DNA of 64,000 bases from CAVQHY01 sp963712465 (GTDB lineage Bacteria > Actinomycetota > Thermoleophilia > Gaiellales > Gaiellaceae): the NCBI GenBank assembly GCA_963712465.1, contig CAVQHY010000006.1:124001-188000 (forward strand), in the 5' to 3' direction. Below are positions 7,864 to 14,735 of this stretch, piece by piece. The notes under the pieces were generated by a model. That model was not told the DNA's origin. It made no database searches and worked only from the letters and a program-made list of their open reading frames with translations. The position numbers were made by a program, and so were the translations under genes. Positions within the stretch are counted from its first letter, which is position 1. Every line of letters starts with the position of its first letter.

Positions 7864-8480
7864 TGGCAACGGTCGGGCACGCCCAGGAACACGGCCACCC
7901 ACCGGCCGCCCACCAGAGCTCGCGTGTGGACTCCCGCCTGCTCGGGATGTACCTGTTCATCGGGTCGGAGACGATGCTGTTCGGCTCGTTCTTCGCTGCC
8001 TACTTCTTCGCCAGAATCGTCGTCGGGGATCAGGAGTACCCGACCTGGCCCCCGCCTCCGTATGAGCTGCCCGTCTACCTGGCGCTGCTGAACACGATCA
8101 TCCTCGTCACGTCGAGCTTCACGATGCACTGGGCGCTCACGTCGATCAAGCGCAATCACCGCCAGGGGTTGATCGCGGGGCTCTCGCTCACGTTTCTGCT
8201 CGGGCTCACGTTCCTCCTCATCCAGGCCCGGGAGTACACCCGCCTCGGCTTCGGTCCGAGCGACCTCGCTTTCGGCTCGACCTTCTACGGGCTCACAGGC
8301 CTGCACGGGCTCCACGTCTTCATCGGCCTGAACCTGCTGCTCTATGCGCTCGTACGGTCGATCCGCGGCCACTACGGCCCCGACCTCCACGACCATCTCG
8401 GCGTCGAGCTGCCCGGGATCTACTGGCACTTCGTGGACATCATGTGGATCGTCGTCTACACGACGGTGTACGTTCTCTGA
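7863..8480 (+). CDS. ctaE: Cytochrome c oxidase subunit III
   Basis: A 205-residue protein with five hydrophobic helices, the short bacterial form of COX3. Family marks include LGMYLFIGSETMLFGSFFAAY near the start (the ETMLF/FxAY helix), GLTGLHGLHVFIGL and the C-terminal YWHFVDIMWIVVY. It overlaps the stress-like gene by one base (TGATG) and belongs to the ctaC-ctaD operon. No separate ctaF/subunit IV was found here; the small membrane protein at 62876 could fill such a role but is far away. Confidence 0.93.
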   Translation: MATVGHAQEHGHPPAAHQSSRVDSRLLGMYLFIGSETMLFGSFFAAYFFARIVVGDQEYPTWPPPPYELPVYLALLNTIILVTSSFTMHWALTSIKRNHRQGLIAGLSLTFLLGLTFLLIQAREYTRLGFGPSDLAFGSTFYGLTGLHGLHVFIGLNLLLYALVRSIRGHYGPDLHDHLGVELPGIYWHFVDIMWIVVYTTVYVL

Positions 8481-8485
8481 GCGCC

Positions 8486-9109
8486 GTGCGGGGTCTGCTG
8501 GTTGTCGCTGCGCTTGCGGCCGCGCTCGTCCTCGGCGGCTGTGGGGCACAGGACGACGACACCGAGGTCTCGGCCGCAGACGTCGTCGGCGGCAAGGCGC
8601 TCTTCACGCAGAACTGCGGCGGCTGCCACACGCTCGCGGACGCAGGGACACAGGGCCAGGTCGGGCCGAACCTCGACTGGGGGATCGGCTATCCGAAGCA
8701 ACAGGGCTTCGCCGAGGACACGCTCTACGAGGTCGTGCTCCAGCAGATCGCGCTGCCGAACAAGAACGGTGGCATGCCTGCGAACCTCGTCACGGGCCAG
8801 GACGCGAGCGACGTGGCGGCGTATGTCGCGAAGGTTGCCAATCCCGACGCGGTTCCCGCGGGTGCAGGCGGCGCCGGTCAGACCGACGGGAAGGCGATCT
8901 TCGCCGCCAACTGCGGCAGCTGTCACACCCTCGCCGCCGCCGGGACGAGCGGCAACGTCGGCCCGAATCTCGACGACGCGAAGCCGCCGAAGGAGCTCGT
9001 CGTCGACCGCGTCACGAACGGTAAGGGCGTGATGCCGTCGTTCAAGGGCACGCTCACCGACGAGCAGATCGAAGCAGTCGCCACGTTCGTGTCCGAGAAC
9101 GCCGGCTGA
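8486..9109 (+). CDS. Dihaem cytochrome c lipoprotein
   Basis: A 207-residue exported lipoprotein. The signal peptide VRGLLVVAALAAALVLGGC ends in a lipobox (LGGC), so the protein is anchored to the outer face of the membrane. Two cytochrome c domains follow, each with CxxCH (CGGCH and CGSCH) and VGPNLD; methionine ligands are probably in GGMPANLV and GVMPSFKG. The second domain resembles the one fused to CtaC. GTG 8486 lies five bases after the ctaE stop. It probably delivers electrons to the caa3 oxidase, for example from an alternative complex III or bc1 not seen in this window. Confidence 0.9.
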   Translation: MRGLLVVAALAAALVLGGCGAQDDDTEVSAADVVGGKALFTQNCGGCHTLADAGTQGQVGPNLDWGIGYPKQQGFAEDTLYEVVLQQIALPNKNGGMPANLVTGQDASDVAAYVAKVANPDAVPAGAGGAGQTDGKAIFAANCGSCHTLAAAGTSGNVGPNLDDAKPPKELVVDRVTNGKGVMPSFKGTLTDEQIEAVATFVSENAG

Positions 9110-9121
9110 TCTCTCGGGAAC

Positions 9122-9808
9122 CTACGGTCTCCCTTGCCCCTTGCCTGAACGCGATGCGGCGAGAGCGTGCGACTCCTCCTCGAGGTCGACGACGACGTGT
9201 GCGATCGGGACGGAGAAGCCTTCCTCCGCGCGGGCGATGACGTCCCGCTCGAGCCAGTTCGAGCGGCCGGGTGGGTGAGTCGAGACGATGATCTCGTCCG
9301 CGTCGAACGTGCGCATCGCGTCCTCGATCGCCTGCAGCGGGTCGGCGTCGCCCACCTGGCCACGGGCCTCGATGCCCTCGTCGGCCAGTGCGGCGAGCGA
9401 GTCGTCCAGGCGCCGCTGTGCCTGTGCCCGCGCGCCGTCCTCGTCGGAGGTCCAGTGGCGGACGTGGCTGTTCAGCGCTGGGCAGACGACGAGGATGTCG
9501 TCGTTCGGGCCGGCTCGCCGGCGGATCTCCTCGCGGAGAGCGAGGCCCGCGACCGTCTCGTTCGCCACGACCAGGAGCCTGCGCCGCCCCGGCTCGGGCC
9601 GCCGGCGTTCCCAGACCGCCGGCTCTCGGGTCTTCGGCTCGCCCTTCAGGTACCGGAGCGCCCAGATTGCAGTGCTCAGGACGAGGAAGACGCCCAGCGC
9701 CGCCCAGCCGCCGCCGAGAATGCCTGCGACCGCCACCGCTGCGAACAGGCCGAGCACGACCAGCACGAAGCTGAACGCTTCGGCCTCGGTGCTGAAGGGG
9801 TTCCTCAC
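9122..9808 (-). CDS. Membrane-anchored universal-stress-like protein
   Basis: A 228-residue protein with two N-terminal transmembrane helices (AFSFVLVVLGLFAAVAVAGI and a second to about residue 50) and one cytoplasmic domain of the kind duplicated at 6970-7863. The shared block is DEIIVSTHPPGRSNWLERDV followed by HVVVDL, and the opening strand is LLVVANETVAG. It starts at GTG 9808 with AGGAGG eight to nine bases upstream. It is convergent with the cytochrome c gene (12 bases between stops). A membrane anchor next to oxidase genes suggests it works at the membrane with the oxidase, but this is inference. Confidence 0.75.
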   Translation of the reverse strand: MRNPFSTEAEAFSFVLVVLGLFAAVAVAGILGGGWAALGVFLVLSTAIWALRYLKGEPKTREPAVWERRRPEPGRRRLLVVANETVAGLALREEIRRRAGPNDDILVVCPALNSHVRHWTSDEDGARAQAQRRLDDSLAALADEGIEARGQVGDADPLQAIEDAMRTFDADEIIVSTHPPGRSNWLERDVIARAEEGFSVPIAHVVVDLEEESHALAASRSGKGQGRP

Positions 9809-9864
9809 GAACGCCTCCTGATGCGGGGAGCCGGCTGCCGCCTCCCTAGGGTATAGGCCCGCCG

Positions 9865-9884
9865 GCGCTCAGTGGATTGAGCGC
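9865..9884 (-). terminator. Hairpin at the end of the TPR gene
   Basis: GCGCTCA and TGAGCGC form a seven-base perfect stem with a six-base loop, ending at the last base of the TPR gene stop codon. There is no T tract on the minus strand, so intrinsic termination is doubtful; it may instead protect the 3' end. Confidence 0.35.
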
Positions 9885-10789
9885 TAGCCCGAGCTCGTGG
9901 TCGCCGGCTCGGTCTCTCCCTTCAGCAGCTTGAGCTGCTGCTCGACGAGAGGGGCGCTGGCGTCATCCGGGGAGAGCTCGAGGAACTGCTCGTAGGCGGC
10001 GATCGCCGCCGTCGTGTCGCCGGCGAGCTCGGACGCCTGGCCGAGGCGCAGGAAGTGGGAGGGCTCGGTCGGTTCGAGCTTGGTCAGCTGCTCGTAGACG
10101 TTCTGCGACTTGCGGTACGCAGCCTGCGCATCGGCCACCGCGGCCGTGATCCGCTCGTTGGCGCTGCCCGACACGGCTTGCTCGATCGCGTCCTGGGAAA
10201 GAGCCGCACCGAGGGGGGAATCCGCTGGAGGGTCGAACAGCTGGCCAGGGGCCTGGGAGACGGCAGCCGCCTGGAGCGCGCCGACCCGGTCCCGCGCCTC
10301 GTTGGCCTGCCTGTCGTAGAGCGCAGCGAGCTGAGCGCGGGCGTCGACGTCCTTCGGGGCCAGCGACGTGTACCGGACGAGCGCGTTGATTGCGTCGTCG
10401 ATCCTACCCTCGCTCTGCAGAGCGTTCGCGAGCTCGAGCTGCGCCGCCGCGTCGTCAGGATTCTCCTGCAGCTTCTTCTCCGCGGCATCCACGGAGGGCT
10501 GGTCGGAGCCGCCGGAGCTGAAGACGTCGTTGAGGATGTCGCCGATGCTCGTTCCGGAGACGCCGGTCCCAACGCCGAAGACGACGAAGCCGAGGCCGAA
10601 GACCACCGCGAGAAAGGCGAACACCCACTTCGCACGGTGACGAAGCCGTGGAAAGAACATCAGGTCTTCCGGGTTCGAGCTCTTGCGCTTCGAGGGCGGA
10701 GAAGCAGCCTTGCTCTTCGCTACGGGCGTGGAGCTCTTCCGAGCAGACGAGCTCTGGCTGCCGCTGCGGCCTGACTTAGCTCGTGCCAT
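9884..10789 (-). CDS. TPR membrane protein
   Basis: A 301-residue protein. The first 45 residues are rich in Ser, Lys and Arg (ARKSSTPVAKSKAASPPSKR), followed by one transmembrane helix (WVFAFLAVVFGLGFVVFGVG, about 53-72) and an outside part with tetratricopeptide-like repeats (PDDAAAQLELANALQSEGR; AAIAAYEQFLELSPDDASAP). TPR proteins scaffold complexes; no partner can be named. ATG 10789 is supported by GGAGGG at 10795-10800. This start lies 70 bases inside the 3' end of the upstream amidohydrolase gene, an unusually long overlap in another frame. Last gene of the tatA-tatC cluster. Confidence 0.75.
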   Translation of the reverse strand: MARAKSGRSGSQSSSARKSSTPVAKSKAASPPSKRKSSNPEDLMFFPRLRHRAKWVFAFLAVVFGLGFVVFGVGTGVSGTSIGDILNDVFSSGGSDQPSVDAAEKKLQENPDDAAAQLELANALQSEGRIDDAINALVRYTSLAPKDVDARAQLAALYDRQANEARDRVGALQAAAVSQAPGQLFDPPADSPLGAALSQDAIEQAVSGSANERITAAVADAQAAYRKSQNVYEQLTKLEPTEPSHFLRLGQASELAGDTTAAIAAYEQFLELSPDDASAPLVEQQLKLLKGETEPATTSSG

Positions 10790-12012
10790 GCGAACCCTCC
10801 CTTCTCGTAGCGCTCCTCGCCGTCGACGAGCGTGAGCTCCACCCGCTCGGGAGATCCACCGAACACGACGGCGACGGCGGGATCCTCCCACGGCAGGTAC
10901 GGCGACCCGGCGAGCGAGACGACCGTGAGGTCGGCGCGCTTTCCGGGAACGAGTGACCCGATCTCTTCCTCGAGGTCGAGTGCGCTCGCCGACCCAAGAG
11001 TAGCGAGTCGAAGGACGTCACCCGCGCCCAGCGCGTCGGGTCGTTTCATTCGGGCACGGGCTGCGTAGACGGCCGTCCGCATCTCCTCGAACATGTCGAG
11101 CGGAGGCGTCGAGGCCTCGCTGTCGGTGCCGAGACCGACCCGGACTCCGGCGCGGAGCAGCTCGTCGAGCGGCGCGATGCCGCAGCCGAGGACTGCGTTC
11201 GAGCGCGGACAGTGAGCGACGGCGACGTCGTTAGAGGCGAGCAGCCCGATCTCTTCCCCGTCGACGGTCACGCAATGCGCCGCGGTCATGCGCCGGCCGA
11301 GTAGCCCCGCCTCGGCGAGCACGCGGACGCCCGTGTCCCCGGGCGGTGCCACGAGCAGGTCGCTGTACTCCGCCATCACGCCGTCACCGCGAAGGAGCCA
11401 ATCGGTCTCGCCGTTGCTCTCCCCGAGGTGAGTCGCCACGGGCAGGCCGAGCTCGAGGCAGGCGGCATAGACGGTCGTCGAGACGGTGTACGGCGCGTGG
11501 GGAGAGACGCCGAGCCTTACCCGGCCGTCGAGTGCGTCCAGGATCCGTGCCCGTCGTTGCCCGAACCGCTCGAGCGAGGCCTCAGGATCGTCGCCGAAGA
11601 CCTCGAGGTAGACGATCGCGCGAAGCCCGAGCTCCGCACATGCGACCGCTGCTGCGCCGCTGAAGCTGGCGTCGCCGACAGTGGTGATTCCGGAGCCGAG
11701 ACAACGGGCTGCGCCGAGGCGCGCGCAGGCGACGAAGCCGTCCCAGTCGAGTCGGCTCTTCCGCTCGATGTGCAGTGCGAGCCAGCGTGCGAACTCGAGC
11801 CCCTCCCCGAAGCCGGCGTAGGGCGCGTACTCGAGGTGGGAGTGCGCGTTCACGAAGCCGGGGAGGATGGCACAGGCGGGGAAATGACGGCCGCCACCCA
11901 GCTCCTGGGCGACCCCGACTGCGACGATCCGCCCGCCGTCGAGCCCGACGGCGCCGCCCTCGATCGGGTCTCCCTCCACCGGAAGGACCCAATCCGCCGA
12001 GATGACGTCCAC
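10720..12012 (-). CDS. Amidohydrolase of the SAH/aminofutalosine deaminase group
   Basis: A 430-residue metal-dependent hydrolase with the family markers in order: HSHLEY (replacing HxH metal pair with His-Ser-His), HLGES, a zinc/iron-binding AHC, and GLGTDSEAS with the catalytic Asp. The domain layout (beta sandwich, TIM barrel, LVPGKRADLTVV at the end) fits the TrzN/MtaD branch, which deaminates adenosyl compounds such as S-adenosylhomocysteine, methylthioadenosine or aminofutalosine. The substrate cannot be decided here. GTG 12012 shares a base with the tatC stop (TAGTG). The 3' end overlaps the TPR gene start. Confidence 0.8.
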   Translation of the reverse strand: MDVISADWVLPVEGDPIEGGAVGLDGGRIVAVGVAQELGGGRHFPACAILPGFVNAHSHLEYAPYAGFGEGLEFARWLALHIERKSRLDWDGFVACARLGAARCLGSGITTVGDASFSGAAAVACAELGLRAIVYLEVFGDDPEASLERFGQRRARILDALDGRVRLGVSPHAPYTVSTTVYAACLELGLPVATHLGESNGETDWLLRGDGVMAEYSDLLVAPPGDTGVRVLAEAGLLGRRMTAAHCVTVDGEEIGLLASNDVAVAHCPRSNAVLGCGIAPLDELLRAGVRVGLGTDSEASTPPLDMFEEMRTAVYAARARMKRPDALGAGDVLRLATLGSASALDLEEEIGSLVPGKRADLTVVSLAGSPYLPWEDPAVAVVFGGSPERVELTLVDGEERYEKGGFAWHELSQAAAAARARLLGRAPRP

Positions 12013-12803
12013 TACGACTCGCCGGCGCCGGCGAGCGGTTCGTCGTCGAACTGGTCGGCCCAGCGCTCCTGAGCCGCCCAGCGTTTCTCGAAGAAGAGGG
12101 CCATCCAGATGGAGGCCTCGAACAGGACGAGCAACGGAATCGTCTGGAGCGTCGTCGTCACCGGGTCGACGCCCGGCAGAGCTACCGAGATCGCGACGAG
12201 CACGGCGATCCCGATGCGGCGGTTCTTCTTGAGCTTGGCGTGGTCGAGCACGCCGAGCCGGACGAGCCCGAGCAGGAAGATCGGCAGAAGAAACAACGCG
12301 CCCACGCCGATGATGGTGAGCGCCGCGAACGAGTAGTAGTCGCGCGCACGGATCTGGACGTCGTAGATCTCGTCGTCGAACCCGAGCAAGAAGGGGATCG
12401 TCGACGGCAGAACGACGAAGTAGGCGAACGCCATACCGGCCGCGAGGAGACCCGTCGCGACCAGGACCATCCGCGCGATTCCCCGCTGGTGATGCTGCTC
12501 CATCGCCGGGGCGAGGAAGGCCCAGAGTTGCCAGAGGAGAATCGGCAGCGTGAGCGCGATCGCCGCGTACAGCGCCACCGTCATCGAGGTCATGAAAGGC
12601 TCGGCGACGCCGAGCGTGATCGGCTCGCGCCCGTTCAGTGGGCGGTTGAGCCAGCCGATGATCGTGTGGCGAAACCCGTAGCAGACCCCGAACGCCACGG
12701 CGAGCGCCGCGAGCGAGATGATCAGGCGCGTGCGGAGCTCGTCGAGGTGCTCGACCAGCGTGACGCGCTCCTCGTGCTCGAGGCGACGCGGCAAACGTGC
12801 CAC
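12012..12803 (-). CDS. tatC: Sec-independent protein translocase TatC
   Basis: A 263-residue six-helix membrane protein. The cytoplasmic N-terminus contains LVEHLDELRTRLI, the conserved HLxELRxR motif that contacts twin-arginine signal peptides. Other TatC marks are EPFMTSMTVALYAAI and the PGVDPVTTTLQTIPLLVLFE helix. It forms the receptor of the Tat pathway, exporting folded proteins. GTG 12803 has AGGAG upstream and lies eight bases after the tatA stop. The pair tatA-tatC without tatB is the usual minimal actinobacterial or Gram-positive style, though TatB could be elsewhere. Confidence 0.95.
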   Translation of the reverse strand: MARLPRRLEHEERVTLVEHLDELRTRLIISLAALAVAFGVCYGFRHTIIGWLNRPLNGREPITLGVAEPFMTSMTVALYAAIALTLPILLWQLWAFLAPAMEQHHQRGIARMVLVATGLLAAGMAFAYFVVLPSTIPFLLGFDDEIYDVQIRARDYYSFAALTIIGVGALFLLPIFLLGLVRLGVLDHAKLKKNRRIGIAVLVAISVALPGVDPVTTTLQTIPLLVLFEASIWMALFFEKRWAAQERWADQFDDEPLAGAGES

Positions 12804-12811
12804 AGGAGCTC

Positions 12812-13123
12812 CTAGCGCTCGGGCTCGGGCTGAGCGGGCTGGGCCGGGGCCGCGACTGGCTGCGCGGGGGCCGTGACTGGCTGCGCGGAGGCCGTGACTG
12901 GCTGCGCGGGGGCGGTGGTGGCTGTGGCGGGAGTGAGCTCCACCTTCTGCACCTCTTCGTCGTCGTCATCGAAGTCCGGCTGCGACTTGCCCGTGACCGA
13001 ATCCTTGAACTCGCGCATGCCGTGACCGAGCGAGCGTCCCATCTGGGGCAGCCGCTTCGGGCCGAACACGAGGAGGAGGACGATGAGGAGGAGGAGGATC
13101 TCCCAGATGCCGAGGTTGGGCAT
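12812..13123 (-). CDS. tatA: Sec-independent protein translocase TatA
   Basis: A 103-residue protein. One N-terminal helix (GIWEILLLLIVLLLVFGPKR) is followed by the hinge FGPKRLP and an amphipathic helix (QMGRSLGHGMREFKDSVTG), the TatA/E pattern; it oligomerises to form the transport path with TatC. After an acidic patch (DFDDDDEEVQ) the tail is a low-complexity Ala-Pro-Gln region built on three 21-base DNA repeats. ATG 13123 gives the exact TatA N-terminus and is preceded six bases upstream by TATGGT. Confidence 0.93.
   Translation of the reverse strand: MPNLGIWEILLLLIVLLLVFGPKRLPQMGRSLGHGMREFKDSVTGKSQPDFDDDDEEVQKVELTPATATTAPAQPVTASAQPVTAPAQPVAAPAQPAQPEPER
12851..12913. repeat. Three 21-base tandem repeats in tatA
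   Basis: Three near-identical 21-base units (12851, 12872, 12893; unit begins CGTGACTGGCTGCGCGG) encode the seven-residue motif APAQPVT in the TatA tail. Units differ at one or two bases. They are in frame and within a coding region, so probably a slippage-prone linker. Confidence 0.85.
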
Positions 13124-13129
13124 GCGCCC

Positions 13130-13135
13130 ACCATA
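13130..13135 (-). promoter_or_regulatory. -10 box (TATGGT) for tatA, probably leaderless
   Basis: TATGGT on the minus strand is followed by six bases (GGGCGC) and then the tatA ATG, so transcription should begin at or within a base of the start codon. No Shine-Dalgarno site could exist in such a transcript. Confidence 0.45.
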
Positions 13136-13181
13136 GCACCGTCCCCGAGCAGTGGGGAGGGGAGCGTCCACTAAGGAACTG

Positions 13182-13871
13182 TTACGCCGCCGATGCGGTC
13201 TTCTCGAGGTGCGCCATGCAGACGCCAGGCTCGACGAACGGCTTCAGCTCGTCGGCCTCGAGATTGCCCCCGAGCCCGGACAGCGCGCCCTGGATGAGGC
13301 CGAGATGCACGGAGCACACGATTCTCCGGTACGAGTCGCCGACCTCGCCGAACGGGCAGTGCTGCATCAGCACCGTGTGGCCGTGCTCGGCCGGCTCGAG
13401 CTTCGGCTCGAAACCGAACTCGTCGAGAAGGCGCAGCACCGGCTCGAGCTCCCCTCCCTCCTCGGCCGACGAAGGAGGGCTGCGATCGACGAGGTAGTGG
13501 CCCCAGGCACGCCCGGCCTCCTCGGCTTTGAGGCTCGAATCCTCCCCCGAGGCCGCGAGGTAGCTCGCCAGAATCTCGGCGAGGAGCCGGTAGCCGGTCG
13601 ACTCGGGGGTTGACGCCTCTTCCTCCGGCACGGCGACGAAGACGAGCCGTGGGCGGCCGGGCCCCGGGCGCGGCTGGGCGCGAGCGGTCACGAGTCCGGC
13701 CTCGACCAGCACGCGTAGGTGCGAGCGTACGGTGTTCGGATGCAGGCCGACGCGCTCCGAGAGCTCGGTCGCGTCGGGGGGCTCGGCCGTCGCGCGCAAC
13801 TCCTCGATAATGCGGGCGCGACTCGGATCGCCCAGGGCCCGGTGCAGCTTCGCTTGTGTCGTAGCGCTCAT
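13182..13871 (-). CDS. sufR: SufR-like iron-sulphur cluster-sensing repressor
   Basis: A 229-residue regulator divergent from sufC. The N-terminal winged helix-turn-helix (LGDPSRARIIEELR; LSERVGLHPNTVRSHLRVL) is of the ArsR/DeoR type. The C-terminal half has a cysteine set typical of SufR: HCPFGEVGDSYRRIVCSVH and GVCMAHL, which can hold a [4Fe-4S] cluster. In known SufR proteins cluster loss relieves repression of the suf operon. Position next to sufCBD and an inverted repeat in the shared promoter region support the call. Without a search it could also be another Fe-S or redox sensor of the same fold. Confidence 0.82.
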   Translation of the reverse strand: MSATTQAKLHRALGDPSRARIIEELRATAEPPDATELSERVGLHPNTVRSHLRVLVEAGLVTARAQPRPGPGRPRLVFVAVPEEEASTPESTGYRLLAEILASYLAASGEDSSLKAEEAGRAWGHYLVDRSPPSSAEEGGELEPVLRLLDEFGFEPKLEPAEHGHTVLMQHCPFGEVGDSYRRIVCSVHLGLIQGALSGLGGNLEADELKPFVEPGVCMAHLEKTASAA

Positions 13872-13883
13872 CCCGCCTCCGGC

Positions 13884-13910
13884 AGTTTATCCATCGATCA
13901 TGGTATAAAC
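13884..13910. promoter_or_regulatory. Divergent sufR/sufC promoter with inverted repeat operator
   Basis: An AT-rich island in a very GC-rich region. GTTTAT (13885) and ATAAAC (13905) with inner CCAT/ATGG form an imperfect palindrome of 26 bases. On the plus strand TATAAA at 13904-13909 is a good -10 box for sufC; on the minus strand TAAACT (13884-13889) is a -10 box for sufR. A protein bound to the repeat would cover both. I infer this is the operator of the SufR-like protein. Confidence 0.55.
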
Positions 13911-13955
13911 AATGGTGCCGACGGATACCCCGACTCCAAGGGAGAGCACGCAGCG

Positions 13956-14735
13956 GTGGCGCTACTCGAGATCAGGAACCTCCACGTCGCCCTCGAGGAC
14001 GGCACGGAGATCGTCAAGGGCGTCGACCTGGCCGTCAGCCCGGGCGAGGTGCACGCGGTCATGGGGCCGAACGGCTCCGGCAAGTCGACACTCGCTTACG
14101 CCCTCATGGGCCACCCGGCCTACGAGATCACCGAGGGGGAGATTCTCCTCGACGGTGAGAACGTGGTCGACCTCGAGGCGGACGAGCGCTCGCAGAGAGG
14201 GCTCTTCCTCGCGTTTCAGTACCCGCACGCCGTGCCCGGTGTGACGGTCGCGAGCTTCCTGCGCGCAGCGGTCAACGCGCAGCGCAAGGCGGCGAACGGC
14301 GGCGAGGACGACCCGGTGAAGATCCCGGAGTTCAGAAAGCAGCTCACGGAGGCCATGGACAGGCTCAAGGTGCCGAAGGAGATCACCTCCCGGTACCTGA
14401 ACGACGGCTTCTCCGGCGGTGAGAAGAAGCGGGTCGAGATCCTGCAGATGGCAATCCTCCGGCCGCGGATCGCGGTGCTCGACGAGACCGACTCCGGTCT
14501 CGACATCGACGCCCTGCGCATCGTCGCAGAGGGTGTCGGCTCGCTCGTCGGCCCGGACATGGGAGCGCTCGTGATCACCCACTATCAGAGGATTCTCAAC
14601 TACATCACGCCCGACTTCGTCCACGTCTTCGTCGACGGCAAGATCGCCGCCGAGGGCGGGCCTGAGCTGGCGCAGACCCTCGAGGCCGACGGCTACGAGG
14701 CCTTCATCCCCGAGGCAGTCGGAGGTGGTTCGTAG
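13956..14735 (+). CDS. sufC: Fe-S assembly ATPase SufC
   Basis: A 259-residue ABC ATPase. Walker A is GPNGSGKST (37-45), the signature is FSGGEKKRVEILQM and Walker B is AVLDETDSGLDID, all with the SufC-specific wording (GEKKR, DSGLDID). SufC powers the SufBCD scaffold that builds iron-sulphur clusters in the cytoplasm. GTG 13956 follows an AAGGGAGA purine stretch and gives the family start ALLEIRNLHV. Its stop overlaps the sufB start (TAGTG). Confidence 0.95.
   Translation: MALLEIRNLHVALEDGTEIVKGVDLAVSPGEVHAVMGPNGSGKSTLAYALMGHPAYEITEGEILLDGENVVDLEADERSQRGLFLAFQYPHAVPGVTVASFLRAAVNAQRKAANGGEDDPVKIPEFRKQLTEAMDRLKVPKEITSRYLNDGFSGGEKKRVEILQMAILRPRIAVLDETDSGLDIDALRIVAEGVGSLVGPDMGALVITHYQRILNYITPDFVHVFVDGKIAAEGGPELAQTLEADGYEAFIPEAVGGGS

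Noticed and set aside
12843..12915. Short tandem repeats that could suggest a CRISPR or VNTR locus
   Set aside because: The units are 21 bases, directly adjacent without spacers, and in frame in the tatA tail (APAQPVT), so they are a coding low-complexity linker.
10790..13134. Very long minus-strand open frames covering the tat genes and amidohydrolase
   Set aside because: Only the part from GTG 12012 shows a protein family; the rest is an Arg/Ser-rich shadow of the tat genes, typical for GC-rich DNA.
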